From positions 3,041,661-3,105,660 of the forward strand of contig CP070763.1 in assembly GCA_020349025.1 (NCBI GenBank): a stretch of 64,000 bases of DNA. The letters run 5' to 3'. The DNA comes from Candidatus Latescibacterota bacterium (GTDB lineage: Bacteria > Krumholzibacteriota > Krumholzibacteriia > G020349025). Below are positions 44,072 through 53,713 of this stretch, piece after piece. The translations under genes and the position numbers were made by a program. How positions within the stretch are numbered: position 1 is the stretch's first letter; each line of letters begins with the position of its first letter. The notes below the pieces were generated by a model. The model worked only from the letters and a program-made list of their open reading frames with translations, made no database searches and had not been told where the DNA came from.

Positions 44072-45046
44072 ATGCCGGAGAGCGGAGCTTGCTTCGAGGG
44101 CCGGGTGCTGCGGGCCCATTCCGCACGCTACGAGGTTCTCGACATGCAGGGAGAGGTGTGCAGCTGCCGGGCCCGGCGGCGGCTGCGTCGCCCAGACGCA
44201 TCGTGGCCGGCGTTTCCCGTGGCCGGAGACCTGGTCGAATGCATGCGCCTGGAAAGCGGAAGCGCCGGTCGCAGTGGCGTGATCGAGGCAGTGCAGCCGC
44301 GGGCGAGTGAAATCGCGCGCACTCGTTCCGGCAAGAAGCATGTCGTCGTGGCGAATCTCGATCTCCTCGTGGTTGTCGTTTCGGTCCACCGACCGGCACT
44401 CGATCGCGGCCTGCTCGATCGGCTTCTCGCCACCGCCGAACGCACTGGCATCCCAGCCCGCGTCTGCCTGCACAAGATCGACCTGGCGGCACCCGGCGAG
44501 TTTGCGGACATTCACGCCATCTACGAGAGGGCGGGCTACTGCGTCCTGGCGACTTCCGCGGTCACCGACGCCGGCGTCGCCCCGCTGCGCGACGCCCTGC
44601 GCGGGCACGTCAGCGCCTTCATGGGAGCTTCCGGGACAGGCAAGAGTCACCTGATCTCGAAACTGCAACCTGGTCTGGAGCTGCGAACCGGCATGGTGAG
44701 CGAAAAGACGGGCCATGGGCGCCACACGACGACGCGCGTGGATCTGCATCGGACCGATTTCGGTGCGCTTCTGGCGGATACGCCAGGCGTGCGCGAGTTC
44801 AGCCTGTGGCACCTGCCGCCGGAACGCCTCCGGGACCTCTTCCCGGAGTTCCGTGAAATCCAGGAGAATTGTCGCTTCGCCACGTGTACGCACGATCACG
44901 AGCCGCAATGCGCCATCAAATCGGCGGTCTCGGATGGGCTCGTGGATCCAGGGCGGCACCGCAGCTACCTGGCCATCCTGGGTGACCTGCGCGACGGCGA
45001 ACGCGCCGGCGCCGGGCGCCGCAAGAGAGGGGATCGATTCGCATGA
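44072..45046 (+). CDS. rsgA: ribosome small-subunit-dependent GTPase A
   Basis: 324 residues from the ATG at 44072. Late-stage 30S assembly GTPase. An N-terminal OB fold (about 8-80), a circularly permuted G domain with G4 first (VCLHKIDL, 134-137), then G1 GASGTGKS (185-192), G2/G3 (HTTTRVDL, DTPG 236-239), and a zinc-binding end C267-x4-C272-x-H274-x5-C280. G4 has His in place of the usual Asn/Thr (HKID), which may alter guanine selectivity. The downstream TPR gene overlaps by 4 nt. Confidence 0.92.
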   Translation: MPESGACFEGRVLRAHSARYEVLDMQGEVCSCRARRRLRRPDASWPAFPVAGDLVECMRLESGSAGRSGVIEAVQPRASEIARTRSGKKHVVVANLDLLVVVVSVHRPALDRGLLDRLLATAERTGIPARVCLHKIDLAAPGEFADIHAIYERAGYCVLATSAVTDAGVAPLRDALRGHVSAFMGASGTGKSHLISKLQPGLELRTGMVSEKTGHGRHTTTRVDLHRTDFGALLADTPGVREFSLWHLPPERLRDLFPEFREIQENCRFATCTHDHEPQCAIKSAVSDGLVDPGRHRSYLAILGDLRDGERAGAGRRKRGDRFA

Positions 45047-46215
45047 GGCCAAGCCGCAGCTCCCGCAAGCACGGGACGGGTCGCCGCGGGTCGCGCGCAG
45101 GCGCGATCCGGCACGAGGGGCAGCAGAAGCAAGCGCAGCGCGAGCTGGAGGCGACGCAGCGCGGCGGGCCGGCTGCACCGAGCCTGCGTGCAGTGTTCGC
45201 CTGGGTTGGACCGCTCCTCCTCCTCGCCAGCGTGGCGGCTGGAGTCTGGTTCTTCGTTTTCCGGGAAAGCGCCTCGGATCGGGTCGATCGGCTCGTCGGC
45301 GAAGCGCGCGAGGCGATGGAGCTCTACGAGTACGGTCGCGCCGAGCTCCTGCTTCTCGAAGCAATCGATACGATTCCAGAGAGCGCGCAGCTGCACCACA
45401 ATCTGGGTGCCTTGTACGTGCGTATGGAGCGCTGGGAGGATGCGCGCCTCGCATTCGAGACCGCCGCTTCCCTGGTGGGGTCGGACCCGAACGCCAACGA
45501 GGTGCTGGCGGAGGAGTACTTCCAGTTGGCGTCGATGAACATCCGACTGAACCGTTACGAAGAGGCGGAGCTCGCGCTCGAGAACGCCATCGCGGCGCGG
45601 CCGACGCACAAGATCCTGCACACGCGTCTCATCGATCTGCAGCTGGGCTACCTGGGCAAGCCGGAGCTGGCGGACAGCAGCACCAGCCGCTTCCTGCGGC
45701 TGTGCGGCGGGACACCCGAGAACCTGCGTGACGCCGCCTGGATCCACTACCGCCGCAACTCCTTCAAGCCCGCGATCGAACTCGCCGGCGCCGCCGCCCA
45801 GGAGGTCGACAGCATGATCGCGGCCCACGTCATCGTCGCCAAGTCGTACTGGAAGGCGCAGCTCCTCGACGACGGCCTGGCCTACGTCGCCGGGCCGTTG
45901 CAGCGCTATCCCGACGAGCCGGCGCTGTGGGTGGCCAAGGGCTCGTTGCAGATCGGAAGGGGGCGCTACGACGAGGCTCTCGAGAGCCTCGATCGTGCGA
46001 TTGAGATCGAGCCCTCGCGCTACGAGGCGCATCAGGCGCGCATGATGGAGTTCTTCAACGCCAACCGCTTGCAGGAGTCGATGGAGCAAGCACGCATCTG
46101 CTACGAGATGACCGAGAACGAGAACGAGCGCCGCTTTCTGCAGAGCCACATTCACCGAATCCAGGAGCGCATGAGGGAGCAAGCGCCGAACGAATCGGGA
46201 GGTGGAGGTCCGTGA
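45043..46215 (+). CDS. TPR protein with single membrane helix
   Basis: 390 residues, ATGA overlap with rsgA. A basic, disordered N-terminus (about 1-48), one membrane helix (about 49-72) and about seven TPR-like repeats (about 80-370), for example LHHNLGALYVRMERWEDARLAFETAASL and LWVAKGSLQIGRGRYDEALESLDRAIEIEP. The arrangement suggests an inner-membrane scaffold facing the periplasm. It overlaps the GT9 gene by 4 nt, so it may recruit that enzyme. No catalytic motif. Confidence 0.83.
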   Translation: MRPSRSSRKHGTGRRGSRAGAIRHEGQQKQAQRELEATQRGGPAAPSLRAVFAWVGPLLLLASVAAGVWFFVFRESASDRVDRLVGEAREAMELYEYGRAELLLLEAIDTIPESAQLHHNLGALYVRMERWEDARLAFETAASLVGSDPNANEVLAEEYFQLASMNIRLNRYEEAELALENAIAARPTHKILHTRLIDLQLGYLGKPELADSSTSRFLRLCGGTPENLRDAAWIHYRRNSFKPAIELAGAAAQEVDSMIAAHVIVAKSYWKAQLLDDGLAYVAGPLQRYPDEPALWVAKGSLQIGRGRYDEALESLDRAIEIEPSRYEAHQARMMEFFNANRLQESMEQARICYEMTENENERRFLQSHIHRIQERMREQAPNESGGGGP

Positions 46216-47408
46216 GCGCACACGATGTCGGCGCGCACCCGGAGTTGGCGCCCGACGACGTTCCGGCACGTGCCGACACGCCGCTGCGTCGACTCGAAGG
46301 CAAGGCGCAGCGGTATCTGACGCGCGTCCTCGTACGCTGCTTGCGACCACGTCCCCCGGCTCCGCAAGCGCTGCAAGCAGGCCAGGTGCGACGTCTGCTC
46401 CTGATTCGGCAGCACAACCAGTTGGGTGACATGGTGTTGGGCCTACCCGCCCTGCGCGCCTTGCGCCGCGCCTACCCGCACGCCCATCTCCTCTTCGTAG
46501 CGGGTCCGTTGTGCGAAGATCTCCTGCGAGGCCATGCCGATATCGACGAGCTGCGGATCTTCAGGAAGCGCGAGATGCGCAAGCCGTGGCGGTTGTGGAG
46601 CTTCCTGCACCGGCTGCGGCGGCCGCGGCCCGACTTGGCGGTCGTGCTGGGAAGCGTCTCTTTCTCGACGACGAGCGCACTGCTGGCGTGGGCGAGTGGC
46701 GCGCGCGTTCGGGTTGGCGTGTCGAGTCGCCCGTTCGGCAGTGAGCTCTCGAGCGCTCTGTATCATCTCGAGCTGCCGCTCGCTCCAGATGCCGTGCACG
46801 AGGTGGAGCACACCCTCGCGCCGCTGCGCGCGATGGGGATTGCTGCAACCGACATGCAGCCTGAACTCGAGGCCACAGCGGCAGCGCGCGCAACGGCGCA
46901 ACGCTTTTTGAGGCGCGCGTTTCCGGGAAGTGACGAAGCCGTTCTGGTGCTTCATCCCGGCGCGGGGAAAGAGGCGAACCTGTGGCCGACACGCCATTTT
47001 GCGTCGGTGGCGAAGGCGCTTGTGGCAGAGCATGGGATGCGCGTCGTTCTCCTCGAAGGGCCGCGGGACGACAAGGTGGTGTCGGATCTGGCGACACGTC
47101 TACCCGAAGCGGCCCGTTGGAAGGGCCGCTTGAGCGAGACGTTTGGCCTTCTGTCGGAGACGGCGCTCTACGTCGGCTGTGACACGGGCCCTGCACACGT
47201 TGCAGCCGCTCTGGGAGTGCGCTGCGTGATCATCTTCGGACCCACTCCGATCGAACGTTGGGCCCCGGCAGGAAAGCACGTACGCTGCGTCGTTGCCGGC
47301 ACGCGGCGTACCGTCGATGCAAAAGTTACAGACGTGCTCGACGCGGCGCGTCGACTTCTGCAGTCGGATCCACATCGAAGTGCGAATGCCACGCGCCAGG
47401 TTCCGTGA
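46212..47408 (+). CDS. GT9 family heptosyltransferase-like glycosyltransferase
   Basis: 398 residues from GTG with a 4-nt overlap. GT9 features: LLLIRQHNQLGDMVLGLPALRALRRAYPHA, LHPGAGKEANLWPTRHFASVAKAL, and the donor-site region LSETALYVGCDTGPAHVAAALGVRCVIIFGPTPIERWAP. Homologs add heptose to lipopolysaccharide inner core from ADP-heptose. About 55 N-terminal residues precede the first strand, longer than usual. Last gene of the rsgA operon. Confidence 0.9.
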   Translation: MSAHDVGAHPELAPDDVPARADTPLRRLEGKAQRYLTRVLVRCLRPRPPAPQALQAGQVRRLLLIRQHNQLGDMVLGLPALRALRRAYPHAHLLFVAGPLCEDLLRGHADIDELRIFRKREMRKPWRLWSFLHRLRRPRPDLAVVLGSVSFSTTSALLAWASGARVRVGVSSRPFGSELSSALYHLELPLAPDAVHEVEHTLAPLRAMGIAATDMQPELEATAAARATAQRFLRRAFPGSDEAVLVLHPGAGKEANLWPTRHFASVAKALVAEHGMRVVLLEGPRDDKVVSDLATRLPEAARWKGRLSETFGLLSETALYVGCDTGPAHVAAALGVRCVIIFGPTPIERWAPAGKHVRCVVAGTRRTVDAKVTDVLDAARRLLQSDPHRSANATRQVP

Positions 47409-47424
47409 TTCAACTGCCGTCTTC

Positions 47425-47452
47425 TTGACACGATCCTCACGACCTTGATAAT
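47425..47452 (+). promoter_or_regulatory. strong sigma-70 promoter of the cold-shock gene
   Basis: A perfect TTGACA (47425-47430), 16 nt, and GATAAT (47447-47452, 5 of 6). A start near 47460 would leave a leader of about 97 nt before the GTG at 47557, in keeping with the long 5' leaders of csp mRNAs. Confidence 0.75.
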
Positions 47453-47556
47453 CTCCGCCGACTTCAAAGAAAAATACTCCGCCGATGATCGAACGCACAG
47501 CGAGCAAGGCGTATGCATTTCGACCAGGGTATCAACGTGAAGTGAGGAGGTTCGGC

Positions 47557-47763
47557 GTGCGCAGGGTCGGTAGGGTGAAGTGGTTCAACGATATCAAAGG
47601 CTTTGGCTTCATCTCGCAGGATGGGGGCGAAGACGTCTTCGTCCATTACTCCGCGATCAGCGGAAACGGTTTCAAGACCTTGATCGAGGGACAGGCCGTC
47701 GAGTTCGAAGTGCGGCAGGGACCCAAGGGGCTCCAGGCCACGAACGTTCAATCCTCTCCGTAG
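47557..47763 (+). CDS. cold-shock domain protein (Csp)
   Basis: 68 residues from the GTG at 47557, chosen because GAGGAGG lies 6 nt upstream; the frame extends to 47485 but that part lies in the leader. Single-stranded nucleic acid chaperone with a five-strand OB fold: [30 protein letters not shown] contains RNP1 (KGFGFI) and RNP2 (DVFVHY). Length and composition are normal. Own promoter and terminator. Confidence 0.95.
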   Translation: MRRVGRVKWFNDIKGFGFISQDGGEDVFVHYSAISGNGFKTLIEGQAVEFEVRQGPKGLQATNVQSSP

Positions 47764-47773
47764 CAACAGCCCA

Positions 47774-47831
47774 CCTGACACCGGGAGTGAACGCCTGATA
47801 CCCGCAGCAAAAGCAGTCCGACACCAGGTGT
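47774..47831. repeat. imperfect CCTGACACC repeats in the csp 3' region
   Basis: CCTGACACC at 47774, CCTGATACC at 47794 and CCGACACC at 47818, the last inside the palindrome ACACCAGGTGT (47821-47831). Related to the TGACAC repeats at 12910-12942 upstream of hsp20. Confidence 0.35.
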
Positions 47832-47867
47832 GAATCCAGAAGCGCTCATCCCACTGCACCTCCAATC

Positions 47868-47894
47868 AGCCCCGGGTTCGTCCGGGGCTTTTTT
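47868..47894 (+). terminator. rho-independent terminator of the csp gene
   Basis: AGCCCCGG and CCGGGGCT form an 8-bp stem around GTTCGT, and six Ts follow directly. Oriented for the cold-shock gene, 105 nt after its stop. Confidence 0.9.
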
Positions 47895-47963
47895 CCCGTG
47901 GCGTCATGAAACCGGGCTCCCCGTTGCGGAGAGCCCGGAGCGCCTGGAGAGTGCGGTCGGGAA

Positions 47964-49016
47964 TCACGCGATCGTCACGTGTTCCGAAAGGTAGACGTCC
48001 TGGATGGCGTGGAAGAGCTCGACACCCTCCTGCATCGGTTTCTGGAACGTCTTGCGACCGGAGATGAGGCCCATGCCGCCAGCGCGCTTGTTGATGACCG
48101 CGGTACGCACGGCATCGAAGATGTCGTTCTTGCCTGCGGCACCGCCGGAGTTGATCAAGCCAACGCGTCCCATGTAGTTGTTGATCACCTGGTAGCGGCA
48201 CAGGTCGATGGGGTGGTCGCTCGAGAGCTCCTCGTACACCTTCGGGTGCGTCTTCCCGAACTGGAGTGCCGTGTAGCCGCCGGTGTTCTCCGGCAGCTTC
48301 TGCTTGATGATGTCCGCCTCGATCGTGGCGCCCAAATGGTTCGCCTGGCCGGTCAGGTCTGCCGCCGCATGGTAGTCGGTGCCGCCGCTCTTGAAGCCCG
48401 GGTTGCGCAGGTAGCACCACAGGATCGTGACCATTCCGAGTTCGTGCGCACGCTGGAACGCTGCGCGAATCTCCTGGATCTGGCGCCGCGACTCGGGTGA
48501 CCCGAAGTAGATGGTCGCACCCACCGCGATCGCCCCGAGGTCGAAGGCCTGGTCGACGTTCGCGAACAAGATCTGATCGTAGGAGTTGGGGAGGGAGAGC
48601 AGCTCGTTGTGGTTGAACTTCACCAGAAACGGAATCTTGTGCGCGTACTGACGCGAAACGGCACCCAACACGCCGAGTGTCGAGGCCACCGCGTTGCACC
48701 CACCTTCGATCGCCAGCTGCACGATGTTGCCCGGATCGAAGTAGATCGGATTCGGAGCAAACGATGCGCCGGCCGAGTGCTCGATTCCCTGGTCCACGGG
48801 CAAGATCGAAAGGTAGCCGCTGCCACCGAGACGCCCGTGACCGAAGAGCGTCTGCATGTTGCGAAGCGTGGCCGGATTGCGATCGGAGCGCGCCCACACA
48901 CGATCGACGAAATCGGGACCGGGCAGGTGGAGCTGATCCTTCGTGATGGTCTTGCACTGGTGTTCGAGAAGGTGGGCAGCTTGATCTCCGAGCGTCGCGG
49001 CAATGTCGACCGACAT
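47964..49016 (-). CDS. fbaB: class I fructose-bisphosphate aldolase (DhnA/FbaB family)
   Basis: 350 residues from the ATG at 49016 with AGGAGG 6 nt upstream. Schiff-base aldolase of glycolysis/gluconeogenesis. Family motifs include [13 protein letters not shown] (72-84), [10 protein letters not shown] and the probable Schiff-base Lys238 in [12 protein letters not shown]-terminal phosphate-binding [12 protein letters not shown] and [13 protein letters not shown]. It resembles the archaeal/bacterial FbaB group rather than zinc aldolases. A single gene, convergent with csp. Confidence 0.92.
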   Translation of the reverse strand: MSVDIAATLGDQAAHLLEHQCKTITKDQLHLPGPDFVDRVWARSDRNPATLRNMQTLFGHGRLGGSGYLSILPVDQGIEHSAGASFAPNPIYFDPGNIVQLAIEGGCNAVASTLGVLGAVSRQYAHKIPFLVKFNHNELLSLPNSYDQILFANVDQAFDLGAIAVGATIYFGSPESRRQIQEIRAAFQRAHELGMVTILWCYLRNPGFKSGGTDYHAAADLTGQANHLGATIEADIIKQKLPENTGGYTALQFGKTHPKVYEELSSDHPIDLCRYQVINNYMGRVGLINSGGAAGKNDIFDAVRTAVINKRAGGMGLISGRKTFQKPMQEGVELFHAIQDVYLSEHVTIA

Positions 49017-49208
49017 GGGGTACCTCCTGCATGCCCGCGGGGCGGGCGCCCACGAGTGTCGTTGTGAAGCCACCACGGCTCCGGCGGAAGTCGCTGAGCG
49101 GGCCCCAGGTTAACACCCCCGAAGCGGGAGGTCACCATTTGCTTGCCCGCTCGGCTGGGGGGTTGCTAGCCTGCTCCGTTCTTCAGGCGGCCGACACGTG
49201 AGGGGCTC

Positions 49209-50969
49209 GTGAGCGTCATTCTCGGCATCAACGCGTTTCACGCCGGCGCCGCCGCGGCGATCGTCGTCGACGGCAAGCCGGTCGCGGCCATCGCTGAAGA
49301 ACGCCTCAATCGAGTCAAGTATTACGCCGCGTTCCCGAAGCGTTCCATCCAGCGCTGCCTCGACATGGCTGGGCTGCGCTTCCGCGACATCGACGCCGTT
49401 GCGGTGGGGCGCGACCGCTCGGCGAATCGTGCCAAGAAGCTACAGTTCGCTCTGAGCCAACCCACGAAGCTCCTCAACCTCGCCCGTTTTGGCAAACCGC
49501 GGCGCGTGCTGGACGACCTCGAGGCGCTCGTGGCCCAGGAGTGCGACGTGGATCCGGCCGAGCTCCGGTTCACGCAACATCACATCGAGCACCACATCGC
49601 TCATACGGCGAGCGCCTTCTACATCTCACCCTGGGAGCGTGCAGCAGGTCTCACCGTGGATGGGTCGGGTGACTTCTGCAGCGTGATGATGTCGGAGTGC
49701 GAGGGGGAGGAGATCCGGGTGAAGCACCGGATCTACATTCCCCATTCGCTCGGCACCTTGTACACGATGATCTGCGAGTTCATCGGCTACGGAAAGTACG
49801 GTGACGAGGGCAAGGTGATGGGGCTCGCGCCGCTGGGGCGCGACACCTTCGTCGACACGTTTGCCGATATGATCGAGCTCGTCCCGGACGGCTTTCGGCT
49901 GAATCCCTCCTTCTTCGTGCCGTTCGGTTCGAACCAGGGCATGCGCATCACGGCCGAGGGCAAGATGGTCTTCGACCGGCACTACTCGCAGCAGATGGAG
50001 GATCGCTTCGGCGCCGCGCGGCGACGTCACGCCGAGATCCGCGAGCGCGATCAGGATCTCGCCTTTGCCCTGCAACAGACCTTCGAGCGTGCGTACATGC
50101 ACCTCGTGCACATCCTGCATCGCATGGTCCCGCAGGAGCGCCTGGCCCTCGCAGGCGGCTGCGCGCTCAACAGCTGCGCCAACGGCAAGATCTTCGAACA
50201 GACGCCTTTCCGTGAGACCTGCATCCAGCCTGCGGCCGGCGACGACGGACTGGCGCTGGGTGCGGCGCTCTACGTGAGCAATGTGCTTCTCAAGGAGGGG
50301 CGCCGCTGGGAGATGACCGACGCCTACCTCGGGCCCGAGTACTCGGAGGCGGAGATCCGGGCGGCGCTGGACGAGCGTCGGATCGCATACACCAGACTGG
50401 AGCGGGAGCCGCTGCTGCGCGAGACGGTGGAGGAGCTCGAACGGGGCAACGTCGTCGGTTGGTACCAGGGTCGGATGGAGTGGGGGCCGCGCGCGCTCGG
50501 CAACCGCTCCATCCTCACGCATCCCGGTCTTCCCGGCATGAAGGACGTGCTCAACGCACGCATCAAACATCGGGAGCCGTTTCGGCCCTTCGCGCCGTCC
50601 GTGCTCGCCGAGCGCCAGACGGCGATCTTCGAGCACGACCACCCGTCCCCTTTCATGCTCCACGTCTACAAGATCCGGCCGCAGTGGCGGGAACGCCTGA
50701 GCGCGGTCTGCCACGTCGACGACACCGGTCGGCTGCAGTCGGTGAAGCGCGACGAGAACCCGCTCTACTACGATCTCATCCGCGCTTTCGAAGCACGCAC
50801 GGGGCTTCCGGTTCTTCTCAACACGAGCTTCAACGAGAACGAGCCGATCGTGCAGCATCCCGCGGAAGCGCTCGATTGTTTCCTGCGCACCAAGATGGAC
50901 ATTCTCGTGATCGGACCCTTCTTCTGTCGCAAGTCCGGCGCTGCACTCGCGTCGGACGGCGCGCCTTGA
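49209..50969 (+). CDS. NodU/HypF-type carbamoyltransferase
   Basis: 586 residues from GTG. The N-terminal Kae1-like domain (about 1-370) binds carbamoyl-adenylate: ILGINAFHAGAAAAIVVDG, the histidine cluster HHIEHHIAHTASAFY, DGSGDF and LAGGCALNS. The C-terminal domain (about 390-580) has WYQGRMEWGPRALGNRSIL and LNTSFNENEPIVQHP. Homologs O-carbamoylate a Nod factor, antibiotic or surface sugar. It starts an apparent pair with the next gene, 7 nt downstream, and probably decorates an exported glycan. Confidence 0.92.
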   Translation: MSVILGINAFHAGAAAAIVVDGKPVAAIAEERLNRVKYYAAFPKRSIQRCLDMAGLRFRDIDAVAVGRDRSANRAKKLQFALSQPTKLLNLARFGKPRRVLDDLEALVAQECDVDPAELRFTQHHIEHHIAHTASAFYISPWERAAGLTVDGSGDFCSVMMSECEGEEIRVKHRIYIPHSLGTLYTMICEFIGYGKYGDEGKVMGLAPLGRDTFVDTFADMIELVPDGFRLNPSFFVPFGSNQGMRITAEGKMVFDRHYSQQMEDRFGAARRRHAEIRERDQDLAFALQQTFERAYMHLVHILHRMVPQERLALAGGCALNSCANGKIFEQTPFRETCIQPAAGDDGLALGAALYVSNVLLKEGRRWEMTDAYLGPEYSEAEIRAALDERRIAYTRLEREPLLRETVEELERGNVVGWYQGRMEWGPRALGNRSILTHPGLPGMKDVLNARIKHREPFRPFAPSVLAERQTAIFEHDHPSPFMLHVYKIRPQWRERLSAVCHVDDTGRLQSVKRDENPLYYDLIRAFEARTGLPVLLNTSFNENEPIVQHPAEALDCFLRTKMDILVIGPFFCRKSGAALASDGAP

Positions 50970-50976
50970 GGCGGTC

Positions 50977-52050
50977 ATGCACTGGAGGGTCGTAGAAGAG
51001 CCCCGGCTGCGCGGCTATGCCGTCGAGTGGCTCGAGCCGGGCCTCATCATTCTCTCGCGCCGCAACCAGCTCTTTCGCAGCGACTCGATCGCGTCGCCAC
51101 CGAAGTGCCTGGGGCACGTGCCGGCGCCCGCCTGGCGACTTTGGGCCAGCCGCTTCCGCCCCGCCCAACGTCTGCTGCGACACCAGGTCTACAACGTGGT
51201 GAAGATCGACGACTCCACGCTCTTCGTCACCTTCGACAAGAGCATCGGAGTGTTCGACGCCGAAGGCTTTCGCTTCCTCTCCGGTCTGGAGCGGCCGTGT
51301 CGCGTCCTGCCCGGCGGTGTGGCCTCGAGCAGCCAGGGCAAGCTGTTCTTCGGTGAATACCTCGTCAATCCCGAGCGCTCGCCGATGCGCATCTACTCCT
51401 GGGAGCCGGGAGCTGCAGCCGTCGAGGTGGTGCACGAGTTTCGTGCCGGCGCGATCCGACACGTGCACGCTCTCCACCACGACCCGTTCACCGGCGCCAT
51501 CTGGTGTTTGACCGGCGATTTCGACGCCGAGTGCCGCGTGCTCTTCACGACGGATGGCTTCAAGACACTGCAAACCGTGGGGGCGGGAGACGAAAGCTGG
51601 CGGAGTGTGACGCTCCTGTTCACTCAGAGCGCCGTGTACTACGCCACCGATGCCGAGTTCGAGCGCAATCGCATCATCCGTCTCGAACGCTCGAGTGGCG
51701 AACGCACGACGGTGGGAGAGATCGACGGTCCGGTCTTTGCTGCCATTGCACGCGGCTCCGATCTCTTCTTTGCGGGCACCGCGGAGCTTTGCCCGAGCCA
51801 GGTGGGACGTTCCGCCTCGCTCTGGCACGTCGATGGCGATGGGAAGCTCGAGAAGCTGTTCGCGCTCGAGAAGGATCGATGGCCGGTCGGTTTCTTCCTC
51901 CCGGGAGCGCTGCACCTCTCGCTCGGTCCGGGGATCGACGGGACCTTCTTCTTCCAGGCGGTGGCTCTGCAAGGGGCGGACGGACGCACGTTCCACGTTA
52001 GACCCGATCTTCGGGATCAGCGCCCGGCTGAAGCGCGTGGGGCGGGGTGA
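50977..52050 (+). CDS. propeller-like protein, function unknown
   Basis: 357 residues, no signal sequence. Several blades with a repeated pattern, e.g. IRHVHALHHDPFTGAIWCLTGDFDAE, a sialidase/BNR-like LFTTDGFKTLQTVG and SASLWHVDGDGKLEKLFAL. The His pair in HVHALHHD is a notable potential metal site. I recall similar proteins in exopolysaccharide clusters but have no named family. Placed 7 nt after the carbamoyltransferase gene and probably co-expressed with it. Confidence 0.65.
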   Translation: MHWRVVEEPRLRGYAVEWLEPGLIILSRRNQLFRSDSIASPPKCLGHVPAPAWRLWASRFRPAQRLLRHQVYNVVKIDDSTLFVTFDKSIGVFDAEGFRFLSGLERPCRVLPGGVASSSQGKLFFGEYLVNPERSPMRIYSWEPGAAAVEVVHEFRAGAIRHVHALHHDPFTGAIWCLTGDFDAECRVLFTTDGFKTLQTVGAGDESWRSVTLLFTQSAVYYATDAEFERNRIIRLERSSGERTTVGEIDGPVFAAIARGSDLFFAGTAELCPSQVGRSASLWHVDGDGKLEKLFALEKDRWPVGFFLPGALHLSLGPGIDGTFFFQAVALQGADGRTFHVRPDLRDQRPAEARGAG

Positions 52051-52153
52051 TCGGCGCGCGCAGCCGCTCCGACTCTGGAGCTGCGGGGAGTTGGCTCGCG
52101 GCTCCGCAGCGGGTATCCTGCGCGGGGAGCGCCGCCCGAAACCGAGGTGAGGG

Positions 52154-52561
52154 ATGAACGAGCTTCAGGAGGGTCAGGGACCCGATCGCTTGCGCAACCT
52201 GGCGATGTTTGCGCCGCGCTTCTTGAAGCTGATCGGCCGCCTGCTCGCCGACGGCGAGGTGCCGCTGAGCGACAAGGTGGTCCTCGGTGCTGCCGTCCTC
52301 TACATGGCCAGCCCGATCGACGTGGTCCCCGACTCGATTCCGGTCGTCGGACATCTGGACGACGTCTACCTGCTGGCGCTCTGTCTGCTGCGCTTGATGC
52401 ATCGAAGCGGCGAAGAGAAGATCCGCCAGCATTGGGAGGGTCCGGAGGACATCGTGCAGATTCTGGACTCGGTGACCGACGTCGCCACGCGCTACCTGCC
52501 CGATGCGGTGCGCGGCCGGATCCGCGACTGGGTCGAGGCGCGCTCCGGCGCCAGCACCTGA
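52154..52561 (+). CDS. DUF1232 (YkvA-like) membrane-associated protein
   Basis: 135 residues. The core YMASPIDVVPDSIPVVGHLDDVYLLALCL is the DUF1232 signature, with a hydrophobic hairpin. The preceding segment (SDKVVLGAAVLY) and C-terminal helix also fit. Function unknown; members are common beside stress and envelope genes. Convergent with the PP2C gene. Confidence 0.9.
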   Translation: MNELQEGQGPDRLRNLAMFAPRFLKLIGRLLADGEVPLSDKVVLGAAVLYMASPIDVVPDSIPVVGHLDDVYLLALCLLRLMHRSGEEKIRQHWEGPEDIVQILDSVTDVATRYLPDAVRGRIRDWVEARSGAST

Positions 52562-52620
52562 ACGCGACCCCCCACACCAAACCCATCCGCAGGGTCACCC
52601 GAGTTCCCCGGGTCGTGGAC

Positions 52621-53460
52621 TCATGCATTCGTGTTGGGAGCGACGCGAGCGACGGGCGCCTCGATTGCTCGGGGGCGCTGCTTCCGCGGCACGTTGCGTC
52701 TGAAGGCAACGAAGGTGAGGTCGTCCGGCTTCGAGGGTTGGTCGGCGGCCGGTTCTCTCATGCGTGCTGCGGCCGCCTCGCTCAGCGCCCGCGCCGCACG
52801 TTGCAGCGGGCCCTTGCGCAGGATGGTGACGATCTCGTCGACGTGCAGGTTGTCGAACAAGCCATCACTGCCCAAGAGCACGGTGTCGCGCAGAGCGAGC
52901 GCGACGTTTGCACCCATCTCGATCCGCATCTCGGTGGAACCGATCACGTTCGAAACGATGTGGCGCTCCTCGTGGTGCATCGCTTCGTCGGTATCCAGGA
53001 ATCCCGCTTCGACCGCAAAGCCCACGGGTGAGTGCGACACGGTCTGCAACTTGATGCGGCCTCGCTGCCCCATGACCAAGATTTCCGCATCCCCGATATG
53101 GTAAGGGCGCGCGGCACCGTCCTGGATCTCCACGACGGCGAGCGTGGTGGCGGCGCCGACGCCGATCTCGATGACGTCGCGGTTGGCGCTCTCGATGCCG
53201 TTCAGGATGGCGGTGCGCAGCATTTCATCCTTTTGCGCCCCTTGCTCCAGGGCGACGCGCAGGGATCGAATGGCGGTGTGCGCGGCGTCTTGTCCGGCAC
53301 GCGCCCCCCCGACGCCATCGGCGACGACGAGGATGCCGGAGCTCTCGCCGAAGGGGATCAGGGCGGCGGCGTCCTCGTTGCCGTCGGGCTTGTCCGGGCC
53401 GCGGGCTGAAAAGATGGCAGCGACCCCATCGGCGAACGGATGGAGCTCGACCTTCTCCAT
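52621..53460 (-). CDS. second PP2C-type protein phosphatase
   Basis: 279 residues from the ATG at 53460; the frame extends upstream to 53541 and contains other GTG/TTG starts, none with a clear ribosome site. Motifs: DGNEDAAALI, VVADGVGGARAG, GAATTLAVVEI, HIGDAEIL, LLGSDGLFDNL and PSKPDDLTFVAF. It is more divergent than the copy at 22042: the metal-binding Asp residues are kept but the HVGDSR motif reads HIGDAE. It may act in a stress-signalling pathway; no kinase is adjacent. Confidence 0.85.
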   Translation of the reverse strand: MEKVELHPFADGVAAIFSARGPDKPDGNEDAAALIPFGESSGILVVADGVGGARAGQDAAHTAIRSLRVALEQGAQKDEMLRTAILNGIESANRDVIEIGVGAATTLAVVEIQDGAARPYHIGDAEILVMGQRGRIKLQTVSHSPVGFAVEAGFLDTDEAMHHEERHIVSNVIGSTEMRIEMGANVALALRDTVLLGSDGLFDNLHVDEIVTILRKGPLQRAARALSEAAAARMREPAADQPSKPDDLTFVAFRRNVPRKQRPRAIEAPVARVAPNTNA

Positions 53461-53713
53461 GTTCTGGTCGACGAACACGCGTGCGTCGAGTGATGCCTTC
53501 GTCCCCACAACACACCCCGCAACATGGCGCCCGGCACGCAACTATCCCCGCCCGAACGTGCGCTTTGCAAGCGTTTGCTTCGCCGATGCCGCACCGAGGC
53601 TGCCGGAAGTGCAGGGAGGGGACCGCCTTCCGGCGATCCCCTCCCAAGTGCCGTGTTTGCCGACTGCGGTTGGGTTGCAGATCCGAGTCACCGCAGGCGG
53701 TTGCACACCGAAG

